Assembly: GCA_963722585.1 (NCBI GenBank)
Contig: CAVRNU010000011.1
Span: 62,001 to 126,000, forward strand
Length of the DNA: 64,000 nt
Reading direction: 5' to 3'
From: KBS-96 sp963722585
GTDB lineage: Bacteria > Acidobacteriota > Terriglobia > Bryobacterales > Bryobacteraceae
Positions 18,524 through 26,580 of the stretch are shown here, piece after piece (within the stretch, counting starts at the first letter, position 1; every line of letters begins with the position of its first letter). The notes beneath the pieces were generated by a model. It made no database searches. It worked only from the letters and a program-made list of their open reading frames with translations, and had not been told where the DNA came from. The position numbers and the translations under genes were made by a program.

Positions 18524-19561
18524 CTAGCCCTGCTGCTTCCGTGCTTCAGCCAGTATGCCGCGCATGTACTCGGCAGCCAGTTGGGCATTCTTATCGACAA
18601 AGTCCAGCCCAACCGTCTGACCGTTCACGACTGGCAGTGGATGGCACAACTCAAAGCCGGCGTAGCCCTGGTATCCAATATCGAAAAGCCCGAGCATTTC
18701 TCCGAGGCATTTCTCGTCACCCTTTACGGTAATGGCTTCGGCGCCGCGATCGTACTCGCCGCCATAGTGCCAAAGGGTCTGGAGCGCACCGACTTCGTTT
18801 ACTGCCTTCCGAACCCCCGCTTCATCTAGACTGTGCTCCAGGCGAGCATCGAAGCAGATTTTCAGATGCGGCGATCCCACTTCGCGGACCATTCGCAGCG
18901 CGTCGACGTAGCCCTTGTTGATGACGGGTGGGTGGTTCTGCAGAGCCAGGGTTACACCGAAGTCACCGGCCAGTTTGGCTGCCTCCCCGAGACTCTGGCG
19001 GCACAAGGCCCAGGTCTGCTCGTCGGAGAAATCTTTGTGCTCCGTTTTCCATACTGTTTGAGCGATATCATAACGGCCACCTCCTTCGGGCAGCAGCGTC
19101 ACGCCCGGCCAAGCAAGGAAGACTCGCATTATTTTTGCGCCCAGATTGGAAGTCATGCGCATCAGCTCCCGCGCGTAGACCAACTGGGACTCACGATGCT
19201 CGGGAATGGGGCTGCTGAAATCGTTGTTGCCTGAAACGGCATAGATCTCGATGCCGTGGTCATTGGCGAACGTGCGGAGTTGCTGGCAGCGAGCCTTGGG
19301 CATGTCGAGCGGATTGCCGTGGGGACGCTTGCCGTCTATTTCCACGCCCTGATACCCGAACTCGCGGGCTCGCTCAATGACTTGCTCCACGGTGAGAGCG
19401 TCGCCGCGATACCAAACGCCTCCGTAGGTGATGCTGTACAGGCCGTTTTTCACGTCCGCTTTGGACGCACTGGCACCGGAAAGCTGCGCGGATCCCAGGG
19501 TGCCGGCCGCCAGTGCCGCGGTTTCCACAAAACGCCGCCGGCTGAGTTGATCGTCTCTCAT
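18524..19561 (-). CDS. Tat-exported sugar phosphate isomerase/epimerase-like TIM barrel
   Basis: A 345-residue protein of the AP-endonuclease-2/xylose isomerase-like TIM-barrel family. It starts at the ATG at 19561, 9 bases after an AGGAGA site, with a twin-arginine signal (DQLSRRRFVETAALAAGTLG). The barrel shows GYQGVEIDGKRPHGNP, MRVFLAWPG, LALQNHPP, LKICFDARLEH and GFELCHPL, the usual places for metal and sugar ligands (E, H, D, E). Such proteins isomerise sugars or inositols in catabolic pathways and are abundant in acidobacteria and planctomycetes; the substrate is not predictable. It is monocistronic as far as can be seen, and its stop abuts the TTCTCA repeat array. Confidence 0.88.
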   Translation of the reverse strand: MRDDQLSRRRFVETAALAAGTLGSAQLSGASASKADVKNGLYSITYGGVWYRGDALTVEQVIERAREFGYQGVEIDGKRPHGNPLDMPKARCQQLRTFANDHGIEIYAVSGNNDFSSPIPEHRESQLVYARELMRMTSNLGAKIMRVFLAWPGVTLLPEGGGRYDIAQTVWKTEHKDFSDEQTWALCRQSLGEAAKLAGDFGVTLALQNHPPVINKGYVDALRMVREVGSPHLKICFDARLEHSLDEAGVRKAVNEVGALQTLWHYGGEYDRGAEAITVKGDEKCLGEMLGLFDIGYQGYAGFELCHPLPVVNGQTVGLDFVDKNAQLAAEYMRGILAEARKQQG

Positions 19562-19689
19562 GATCCAGAATCTCCTTTGGATTTGGCTTCGCACCTGACA
19601 TCTTATCCCCTATGGTCCGAAAACCGAAGCGCGTGGCGAAATCGGAAAAAGTCAGAGCTGAGGCGTTTCGTTTGGAACTCCGGGATGAG

Positions 19690-20145
19690 CTATGTTCTCG
19701 TGGTGAAGCCATTGTTTACTTGGACAATCTCCGACCAGAACAAAAGCCGGCACATCACGCTCAGAAGAGCGAACAGTAAGAGCAACTGCCATTGGCCAGT
19801 TCCAAGCCAGACCCACATCCGCTGGTCCCCTCCCTCGATTCGTGTGAACAGGTTATGGGCGAACAGCAGGAAACACAGCATCGCCGCGAATTCATAGCGC
19901 TGTGGAGGGTCCCCGCGTATCGTGATGTCTTGTTCTCCCGGTGGGCCCGGAGAGACGAAGAACAGCCACGCGAAGCCGACCACTATATATAGGAGGTTGT
20001 GACCCAACACTGCCCAGAGGGGAAGCAGAACCCGCCACCAGGACCAGTGCCCTTCGATCGTGAGCTTTAGAACCGCCGACACCACGCAGAGCAATCCAGC
20101 CACGTAGAAGCCTAACAACTGGATCGGCTGCTGCGCGATCCTCAT
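19690..20145 (-). CDS. Small four-helix membrane protein, unknown function
   Basis: A 151-residue protein with four strong hydrophobic segments (about residues 10-28, 40-64, 85-102, 119-140) and a short charged loop PGPPGEQDITIRGDPPQRYE. No known motif. The ATG at 20145 overlaps the TGA of the transposase tail next to it (ATGA), so the native start could have been lost when that element inserted; the frame and composition are nevertheless those of a real membrane protein. It is separated from the isomerase-like gene by 128 bases. Confidence 0.55.
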   Translation of the reverse strand: MRIAQQPIQLLGFYVAGLLCVVSAVLKLTIEGHWSWWRVLLPLWAVLGHNLLYIVVGFAWLFFVSPGPPGEQDITIRGDPPQRYEFAAMLCFLLFAHNLFTRIEGGDQRMWVWLGTGQWQLLLLFALLSVMCRLLFWSEIVQVNNGFTTRT

Positions 20146-20330
20146 GCCGCTTCTCGGTGATAGTACTTGAGCAGCCCACCCAGCCGCTGCTCACAGCGAA
20201 TCTCTCCGTGAGGCGGGGCATTGGAGAGTACAGGTCGAGGAAACAAGAGCTGATTGCTTTTGCCCTGATGATTCTTTTCTTCGTGATAATGCAGGACGAA
20301 ATCGCGAATGGCTTTTCTGAACGAGGCCTC
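20142..20330 (-). pseudogene. Integrase-core transposase, C-terminal tail only
   Basis: The last 60 residues of a DDE transposase remain: FGEASFRKAIRDFVLHYHEE, KNHQGKSNQ and the typical ending EQRLGGLLKYYHREAA. This is the part missing from the remnant at 6335-6980, which belongs to the same family by its motifs. Upstream the frame continues to 20648 but that part (HLVLELNEVVPVEEIAVLEQ) does not match a transposase and I cannot identify it. Non-functional. Confidence 0.75.
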
Positions 20331-20960
20331 GCCAAACCAAAAGAGACCGACAAGCAAAGTGCCTTGCGGCGCAACGGCATGCTCAACCCGCGCCCGCAGG
20401 GCGTGCGCCATCCGCTGTTCCAGGACAGCGATTTCTTCGACCGGGACGACCTCGTTCAGCTCAAGTACGAGATGCTTCGCTAGGTCCATGTCGACAACCG
20501 GCCGGTTTCCCAGGCCGCCGACGAATTTGGGTTTTCGCGACCCTCGTTCTATCAGGCAGACTTCGCCTTCGAACGAGCTGGGTTGGCAGGGTTGATTCCG
20601 TTGAAGAGAGGCATGAACAGAATCAGAAGCGCCTCCGCGAGAACGCACAAGCCATAGGGGCGGCGCAGCGTAACAGCGCCGTCGTATGCCTCAAGGGGAC
20701 AATCAGGCGCGAAGGCCAAGGCGAAGAAACGGTATTCCGCCTCTGGTTCGATCGCAGCTCTTCGAATCTCTTGCCGCTCCGGTTCGAGTTTCGGCCGAAG
20801 CCTTATCTCAGATTGGTTTTCGACCCGGACCCGGCTTCGCCCGAGACTCCAACGCGCGGCGACTTAGCTGGAACGCTTCCAGCCATCCCTGTGATGAGTG
20901 CCTTTCTCGATTCACCGAAGTAACCCTCGTTTCGAACCTCGTAGACAACAGGCGCGAGCG
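20331..20960. other. Stretch of unidentified, possibly decayed coding sequence
   Basis: Minus-strand frames here have protein-like stretches in two registers (for example RFFALAFAPDCPLEAYDG near 20700 and FVGGLGNRPVVDMDLAKHL near 20500), which suggests an old gene broken by frameshifts. I cannot name a family. No intact gene is supported. Confidence 0.35.
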
Positions 20961-20966
20961 CCAGAT

Positions 20967-21056
20967 TTACCGAAGGCGATAGATCGGCTCCACTTTGAAA
21001 ATCGCTACTGCGAAGCGGCCCACTTCGAATAACACACGAATGATTTTGCGGACCAT
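20967..21056 (-). CDS. Candidate 29-residue small protein
   Basis: An ATG at 21056 opens a 29-codon frame ending in TAA, encoding a basic amphipathic peptide that begins MVRKIIRVLFEVGRF and ends YRLR. It is preceded by GGAGGACAATTCAC, a perfect GGAGG ribosome site with 9-base spacing, the best in this 1-kb gap. Nothing else in the gap competes for that site. No family is known to me; it could be a membrane-active or leader peptide, or a fragment of a decayed gene. Confidence 0.4.
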   Translation of the reverse strand: MVRKIIRVLFEVGRFAVAIFKVEPIYRLR

Positions 21057-21605
21057 GTGAATTGTCCTCCTTTCCGAGCAGGATTTCAGCGCGCGCTAAT
21101 TCAAATACGATCAGGCGTGGGACTGCCCGACGGCTGCGCCCTCCGCCGCGAAGCCTAGGAAACGCACTCGTTCCAGCGCGGGGAAAACGACATTGTGACG
21201 GAATTTTTCAATAAGCGGAACGGAGAGAGCAGTTGTCGCTCGAAGACTTGCCGGACCGGCTCCTCTTAACGCTATGGTCTGACCCGAAAATTTGCGAACA
21301 CCAGATCAGTTGATGCGCAAAGAGCTATTCAAACTAGACGGAGGCTCGCTTGACGCGTTATCCGACATTTCTTCGTGCCGCTCTTGATTGGTACTGCCGC
21401 CGGTCATTCAATGGGCCTCCTTTCCTATGGATTGCGCTGGTCTAAGAAGCTAAGCCAGTCTGCTCATTTCGAGAATATACCGCCCGGGGTATCGCTGTAA
21501 AGAGTGTTGGCGCCTTTTCTGCGACTTTTTTCAATGCCCGCGCCCGTCGATGATTCCGCCAACTAGGACCAGCTTATCGGACTTGCGATAATTGAGCAGA
21601 TGTAT
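21057..21605. other. Intergenic stretch upstream of the polysaccharide operon
   Basis: About 550 bases without a supported gene on either strand. The promoter of the asparagine synthase operon should lie here; no clear sigma70 hexamer pair was found. Confidence 0.4.
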
Positions 21606-21619
21606 TTCGCGATCGCGAA
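21606..21619. promoter_or_regulatory. Perfect 14-bp palindrome just before asnB
   Basis: TTCGCGATCGCGAA is fully self-complementary and ends 6 bases before the asnB start codon, where a ribosome site would normally be; none is visible. It could be an operator or a small mRNA hairpin. The core GCGATCGC is also a common chance palindrome in GC-rich genomes. Confidence 0.35.
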
Positions 21620-21625
21620 GCTGCT

Positions 21626-23506
21626 ATGTGTGGCATAGCGGGCTTCGTTCTGCGTGATGGAGTTGCTGAACTCCCCGCCGTGCGGGTGATGTGCGATCAG
21701 ATCCGGCATCGCGGCCCTGACGATGACGGTTACCATGTGAGCGGCGAATGCGCTTTAGGGATGCGCCGATTGAGCGTCATCGACCTGCGCACCGGGCATC
21801 AGCCGATCTCAAATGAAGATGGAACGGTTTGGGTCGTATTCAACGGCGAGATCTACAATCACCTGGAATTGCGTGAATTCCTCGGCCGCAGGGGCCATCG
21901 GTTGCATACGCACAGCGATACGGAAGTTCTCGTGCATTTGTACGAAGAAGAAGGAACGGAAGGTATCTCGCGGCTTCGAGGCATGTTTGCGTATGCGATC
22001 TGGGACGAACGGCGGAAACGCCTTCTTCTAGCGCGAGACCGTTTCGGGAAAAAGCCTCTCTATTACGCGAACCTGGCGGACGGCTTCTGGTTCGGGAGCG
22101 AGCTGAAGTGCTTGCGAGCCGCCGGCCTCCCGCTGGATACGGATGCGGAGGCGCTCCGGCTGTATTTTCAACTTGGCTATATTCCCGAGCCGTTGAGCGC
22201 ATTTAGGCAAGTCAGAAAGCTGGAGCCGGGCACGTGGATGATTTACTCCCGGAGCGGCGAGACAGGAAGCGGAAGATACTGGCAATTACCTCTGCCTGCC
22301 GAGCAGCCTGACCCGGGTCTGACGGAAACCTCGGCGATCGAGAAGATTCGCGAAACCTTCGATGAATCGGTGCGGCTTCGGATGGTTGCGGACGTGCCGC
22401 TGGGCGCGTTTCTAAGCGGCGGCATTGATTCAAGCTCGGTAGTCGCTTCAATGGCGCTTCAATCGCGGGAGCCAGTCAAGACCTTCAGCATAGGCTTCGA
22501 CGATGGAGACTTCAACGAGCTCCCAGCCGCGCGTCTGGTGGCGGAAAAGTATGGAACCGATCACAAGGAGATCGTGGTCCGTCCCGATGCAGTGGATCTC
22601 GTAACGCGTTTGTTCCACTTTTTCGATGAGCCTTTCGGCGACTCATCCGCCATTCCCACCTTCATCGTGTCGCAGATTGCGGCGAGCGAGGTGAAGGTGG
22701 TATTAACCGGTGACGGCGGCGACGAATTGTTCGGGGGGTATGAGAGCCTGTTCCTGGTAGATCGTGCCAGGCGTTTCGACCGCCTTCCCGCGTCCGTCCG
22801 CGAGTTAGTTCGCTTCACAGCTGGCCGGCTACCGTACTCTTTCTACGGTAAGAACTATCTGCAAATGGTAAGCCGGCACACTCCGGTCGAGCGGTATTTC
22901 GACTTGAACTACGCGCCTTATTACATGCGGGAGGCTTTGTTACTTCCCGAATGGAATCTTCCCGCTGACAATGCATATCTTTGGGAGACATTCTCGAAAT
23001 CGCTCGGGCCGCATGACGCCGATATACTGACGCGTGTCACTTATTTTGAGGCGACCACGCAGCTAACCAGCGACATGTTGGTCAAAGTGGACCGGATGTC
23101 GATGGCCAACTCTCTCGAGGTCCGATGCCCGCTGCTCGATCACAAGCTGGCCGAGCTTGCGATGAGAATACCGCATGCATGGAAAATGGGCCCGCGCGGC
23201 GGCAAGCGAATTCTGTTGAAAGCAATAGGCGACCGGCTTCCACCCGAACTGCTGTCCCTGCCTAAACGGGGGTTCGATGTTCCGCTTGCTCGGTGGTTTC
23301 GCGGGCCGTTGCGCGGCTTCCTCTGGGACACCTTGACCAGCCGGAGTTTTTTGAGCCGCGATATTGTCTCCGAAAGGGCCCTCCGGCAGCTTCTCGAAGA
23401 GCACGACCGCGCCAGACGCGATAACAGCCACTGGCTCTGGATGCTTTTCGTTCTCGAGCAATGGTTTGAACAGTGCGCGCGAGTTCCGGTAGGAGCGGCC
23501 GCATAA
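21626..23506 (+). CDS. asnB: Asparagine synthase (glutamine-hydrolysing)
   Basis: A 626-residue class II amidotransferase. The N-terminal Ntn glutaminase domain starts MCGIAGFV with the catalytic Cys2, and continues with RHRGPDDDG and VVFNGEIYNH. The synthetase domain has the PP-loop LGAFLSGGIDSSSV near residue 260, TFSIGFDDGDFNE, and LTGDGGDELFGGY. It makes asparagine from aspartate, ATP and glutamine; members in polysaccharide loci are thought to amidate a uronic or amino-sugar acid instead. First gene of a five-gene operon with 9, 6 and 8-base gaps and a final 4-base overlap, so the second reading is attractive here. Confidence 0.93.
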   Translation: MCGIAGFVLRDGVAELPAVRVMCDQIRHRGPDDDGYHVSGECALGMRRLSVIDLRTGHQPISNEDGTVWVVFNGEIYNHLELREFLGRRGHRLHTHSDTEVLVHLYEEEGTEGISRLRGMFAYAIWDERRKRLLLARDRFGKKPLYYANLADGFWFGSELKCLRAAGLPLDTDAEALRLYFQLGYIPEPLSAFRQVRKLEPGTWMIYSRSGETGSGRYWQLPLPAEQPDPGLTETSAIEKIRETFDESVRLRMVADVPLGAFLSGGIDSSSVVASMALQSREPVKTFSIGFDDGDFNELPAARLVAEKYGTDHKEIVVRPDAVDLVTRLFHFFDEPFGDSSAIPTFIVSQIAASEVKVVLTGDGGDELFGGYESLFLVDRARRFDRLPASVRELVRFTAGRLPYSFYGKNYLQMVSRHTPVERYFDLNYAPYYMREALLLPEWNLPADNAYLWETFSKSLGPHDADILTRVTYFEATTQLTSDMLVKVDRMSMANSLEVRCPLLDHKLAELAMRIPHAWKMGPRGGKRILLKAIGDRLPPELLSLPKRGFDVPLARWFRGPLRGFLWDTLTSRSFLSRDIVSERALRQLLEEHDRARRDNSHWLWMLFVLEQWFEQCARVPVGAAA

Positions 23507-23515
23507 CAGTAACGC

Positions 23516-24493
23516 ATGCGTCAGTCAGTCAGCATCATCATGCCGGCTTTTAACGTGACGGCTTATATTCAAACTGCTCTCGAGTCGGTGTTCGCCCAAA
23601 CATTTCGCGATTTCGAAGTCATCGTGGTGAATGACGGCTGTCCCGACACGCGAAACCTGGAGCGGACGTTGGATGCGTTCGCGTCGCGGATTGTTTATAT
23701 AAAGCAGGAGAACGAAGGCGTGGGGTCGGCGCGGAGGACGGCGGTCGATGCTGCCAGCGCGCCGTTAATCGCCCAGCTCGATCCAGACGATTGGTGGGAA
23801 CCCGACTATCTCGAGATACAGCTACGCCTGATGGAAGCAAGCGGCGGCGTAGATCTCATTTATCCAAACGGTTATTATTTCGGGATTCCGGCACTCGAGG
23901 GAAAGCTACTGATGGATTACACCCGTTCAGAAGGTGAAGTCACATTTTCGAACGTCATGCGAACGAAAGTTAACATCATCTACTCAGGCTTAATTCGGCG
24001 CGAAGCGATTTTGCGAGCGGGCAATTTCGACCCGAAGTTCCGGACCTCAGAGGATTTCGATTTATGGATGCGGATGCTGAAATCGGGGGCAAAAATTACG
24101 TACCATCGCGAACCGCTTCTACATTATCGTTTGCGGCAGGATAGCCTCACCGCGGGGCGCCTGGGAGCCCAAAGCTGGCTGCTGCAGGTTTTGGACAAAC
24201 TGGAAACGATTCTCGATCTCTCGGCCGAGGAACACGAATCGGTTGAATCCCGCCGAACCGCTGTGCAAATGGAAATGGAACTGGCCAGAGGAAAGGAAGC
24301 GATTCAGCGGCGTAGCTGGAAGGATGCAAGCTGGCATTTGGAACTGTACCGGAATTATCGGCCAAGCCGAAAATTGAATCTTGTGCTGATGATGCTGCGC
24401 CGCTGCCCATGGTTACTCGGAACAGGCTTAATCGCGCGCGAACGTTTATTGCGCAGCGGCTGGCTGAAGGCGAAGCGCCCCCAACAGGCTTAA
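23516..24493 (+). CDS. GT2-family glycosyltransferase
   Basis: A 325-residue cytoplasmic GT-A glycosyltransferase. Motifs: SVSIIMPAFNVTAYIQTALE, VVNDGCPDT, and the DxD-like metal site in LIAQLDPDDWWEPDYLE near residue 85. The ED-like catalytic region is FRTSEDFDLWMRMLKSG. It should transfer a sugar from a nucleotide donor to a growing polysaccharide or lipid-linked chain. The C-terminal 80 residues are helical and basic, possibly membrane-associated. Ends 6 bases before the ABC permease gene. Sugar and acceptor are unknown. Confidence 0.9.
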   Translation: MRQSVSIIMPAFNVTAYIQTALESVFAQTFRDFEVIVVNDGCPDTRNLERTLDAFASRIVYIKQENEGVGSARRTAVDAASAPLIAQLDPDDWWEPDYLEIQLRLMEASGGVDLIYPNGYYFGIPALEGKLLMDYTRSEGEVTFSNVMRTKVNIIYSGLIRREAILRAGNFDPKFRTSEDFDLWMRMLKSGAKITYHREPLLHYRLRQDSLTAGRLGAQSWLLQVLDKLETILDLSAEEHESVESRRTAVQMEMELARGKEAIQRRSWKDASWHLELYRNYRPSRKLNLVLMMLRRCPWLLGTGLIARERLLRSGWLKAKRPQQA

Positions 24494-24499
24494 CTTGTC

Positions 24500-25351
24500 A
24501 TGAATACCCTTCAAGAAAGACGCAGATGGACGAAGGTGATCCGTCCCGCTGCGTTTTCGCCGGCCACAGTTGGTTTTGGGCTTCGCGACCTCGTGCATTA
24601 CCGCGACCTTCTTGTTACGCTCACGATTCACCGGATCAAGGTCCGCTACAAACAGAGCATTTTGGGAGTGGCATGGGCCATTCTCCAGCCGCTCTTGTTG
24701 ATGGTTGTTTACACAATCATCTTTTCCGTTGTGACAAAAATGCCGAGCGAAGGTGCTCCCTATGCGATCTTCGTCTATACGGCGCTGCTGCCCTGGACGT
24801 TTTTTTCGACTTCGATCACGACGGCCGCCACGTGTCTTGTGGCACATAACAACTTGATCACGAAGGTTTATTTTCCGCGGGAAATCCTGCCGCTGACATA
24901 CGTGCTCGCGGCCCTGTTCGATTTCATTATGGCTGCGGCTGTGCTTGCGGTTTTGCTGGCTATTTATCGCGTGCCGGTTGGCGCGAGCGTGTTTCTGGTT
25001 TGCCCGTTGATGGCGGTAGCTTTCACATTTTCACTTGCAATGGCGCTGTTTCTGTCGGCGTTTCAGGTACGATTTCGCGACATTGGAATCGCCATGGCTT
25101 TGCTGATGCAGCTTTGGTTGTACGCAACGCCGGTCGTCTATCCTTTATCCGTTGTCCCTAAGCGCTATCTTTGGTTTTACTTGCTGAATCCGATGGCGGG
25201 CGTGGTGGAAAATTTCCGGCAGGTCGTGTTAAGGCATTCGGCCGCAAATGCCGCGATCCTACTACCCGGCCTGATTGTTTGCGCATTGCTCTTGCCGTCG
25301 GCGTATCTCTACTTCAAAACAGCCGAAGCGACCATGGCGGACGTTATTTAA
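24500..25351 (+). CDS. ABC-2 type polysaccharide export permease (Wzm-like)
   Basis: A 283-residue integral membrane subunit with six hydrophobic segments. The N-terminal block LLVTLTIHRIKVRYKQSILG and VAWAILQPLLLMVVYTIIFS are typical of Wzm/KpsM/TagG-like permeases. With the ATPase encoded next to it (8-base gap) it should export a lipid-linked polysaccharide across the inner membrane. Length and topology are those of the family and the frame is intact. Confidence 0.92.
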   Translation: MNTLQERRRWTKVIRPAAFSPATVGFGLRDLVHYRDLLVTLTIHRIKVRYKQSILGVAWAILQPLLLMVVYTIIFSVVTKMPSEGAPYAIFVYTALLPWTFFSTSITTAATCLVAHNNLITKVYFPREILPLTYVLAALFDFIMAAAVLAVLLAIYRVPVGASVFLVCPLMAVAFTFSLAMALFLSAFQVRFRDIGIAMALLMQLWLYATPVVYPLSVVPKRYLWFYLLNPMAGVVENFRQVVLRHSAANAAILLPGLIVCALLLPSAYLYFKTAEATMADVI

Positions 25352-25359
25352 GAAGCTGA

Positions 25360-26580
25360 ATGTTTGATCTCGAATTCTTGTCGGTTTCGAAGAGATATCG
25401 CATCGCCAGTGAGCCGGACTCGGCGCCGCGCGGCGTGTTTGGTAAGGTCACGCGTCTGTGGCGGCCGGGCGGGGAGTTTTGGGCTCTTCGCGAAGTAAGT
25501 TTCGGCGTACGGCGTGGCGAAGCGATGGGAATCATCGGGCACAATGGCGCCGGCAAGAGCACTGCATTGAAGCTGATTTCAAATATCACGACTCCGACTC
25601 TCGGGGAAATTCATATACGCGGAAGAATTGCGGCGCTGCTCGAAGTGGGTTCCGGCTTCCATCCTGAACTAACCGGGCGCGAAAACGTGTTTCTGAGCGG
25701 ATCCATACTCGGCATGCGGCGGGCGGAGATTGGGGCCAAGTTAGACAGCATTCTCGAGTTTGCGGGTGTTTGGGAATTTGCGGACGTGCCAGTGAAACGA
25801 TATTCGTCGGGGATGTATGTCAGGCTAGGATTTGCGATCGCTGCTCATCTCGATTCAGACATACTACTACTCGACGAAGTGCTGGCAGTCGGCGATACAA
25901 AGTTTCAGGAGCGATGTCAAAAGCGCATTCTCGAATTGAAGGCCTCTGGAAAAACCATCGTATTCATTTCGCACGACCTCGCGGCAGTCCGCGCGCTCTG
26001 CGATAGGGCGATTCTGCTAAACCATGGAAGACTGATGACCGAAGGCTCGCCTTCCGATGTGATCGCGGAGTACGCTAGGCTCGGCGGCGAGCGGCCGAAG
26101 GAGCAGCGGGAGAGTGGCATGGGTCCGAAGAAAGCCGCTTATGTAACTTCGTTCAGCTTTCTGGATGAATACGGCGAGCCAACTACGGAGTTGCGCACCG
26201 GGTTTCCAATCCGCGCGGTATTGGAATATGAAGTGAATCAGCCGCTTTCGCACGCGATCGTTAATCTATTGTTTTATTGGTCTGGCGATTGGAGCGTGGC
26301 GAGTCACTTTTCGACAGCCTCTCTGAGATTGCCTCCAGGCCGGGGCGCAATCGAATTTTCGAGCGACGAGTTGACGCTCGGGCCCGGTTCTTACGCCGCG
26401 AGCTGCACGATCGAGGACGAGAACCGCGAGATCGACTTCGTCAGCAAAACTTATTTCTCGGTCGCTCCCGGTTTGCCGCTCCGGGGCAGATTCTTTTCGC
26501 CGCACCGCTGGAGACAAATGAGCGGAGAAGGGGATGCGATTCGATCCAAGCCCGGACTCGTGCACGACGCTGGCGCATGA
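25360..26580 (+). CDS. Polysaccharide ABC transporter ATPase with C-terminal sugar-binding domain (Wzt-like)
   Basis: A 406-residue ABC ATPase. Nucleotide-binding domain: Walker A GHNGAGKSTALK, signature YSSGMYVRLGFAIA, Walker B DILLLDEVLAVGD and switch His in VFISHDLAAVR. After about residue 250 comes a beta-rich extension (AVLEYEVNQPLSHAIVNLLF, TLGPGSYAASCTIED) like the Wzt C-terminal domain that recognises the modified end of an O-polysaccharide. Its presence suggests export of a chain with a defined non-reducing terminus. The last codons overlap the next gene by 4 bases (ATGA). Confidence 0.93.
   Translation: MFDLEFLSVSKRYRIASEPDSAPRGVFGKVTRLWRPGGEFWALREVSFGVRRGEAMGIIGHNGAGKSTALKLISNITTPTLGEIHIRGRIAALLEVGSGFHPELTGRENVFLSGSILGMRRAEIGAKLDSILEFAGVWEFADVPVKRYSSGMYVRLGFAIAAHLDSDILLLDEVLAVGDTKFQERCQKRILELKASGKTIVFISHDLAAVRALCDRAILLNHGRLMTEGSPSDVIAEYARLGGERPKEQRESGMGPKKAAYVTSFSFLDEYGEPTTELRTGFPIRAVLEYEVNQPLSHAIVNLLFYWSGDWSVASHFSTASLRLPPGRGAIEFSSDELTLGPGSYAASCTIEDENREIDFVSKTYFSVAPGLPLRGRFFSPHRWRQMSGEGDAIRSKPGLVHDAGA

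Noticed and set aside
20686..20982. 98-codon plus-strand frame
   Set aside because: No ribosome site or family, and the opposite strand shows better protein-like stretches.
26277..26576. A 100-codon upstream extension of the GT-C transferase frame
   Set aside because: It lies wholly inside the Wzt-like ATPase gene, whose reading is well supported; the ATG at 26577 overlapping the ATPase stop is the natural start.
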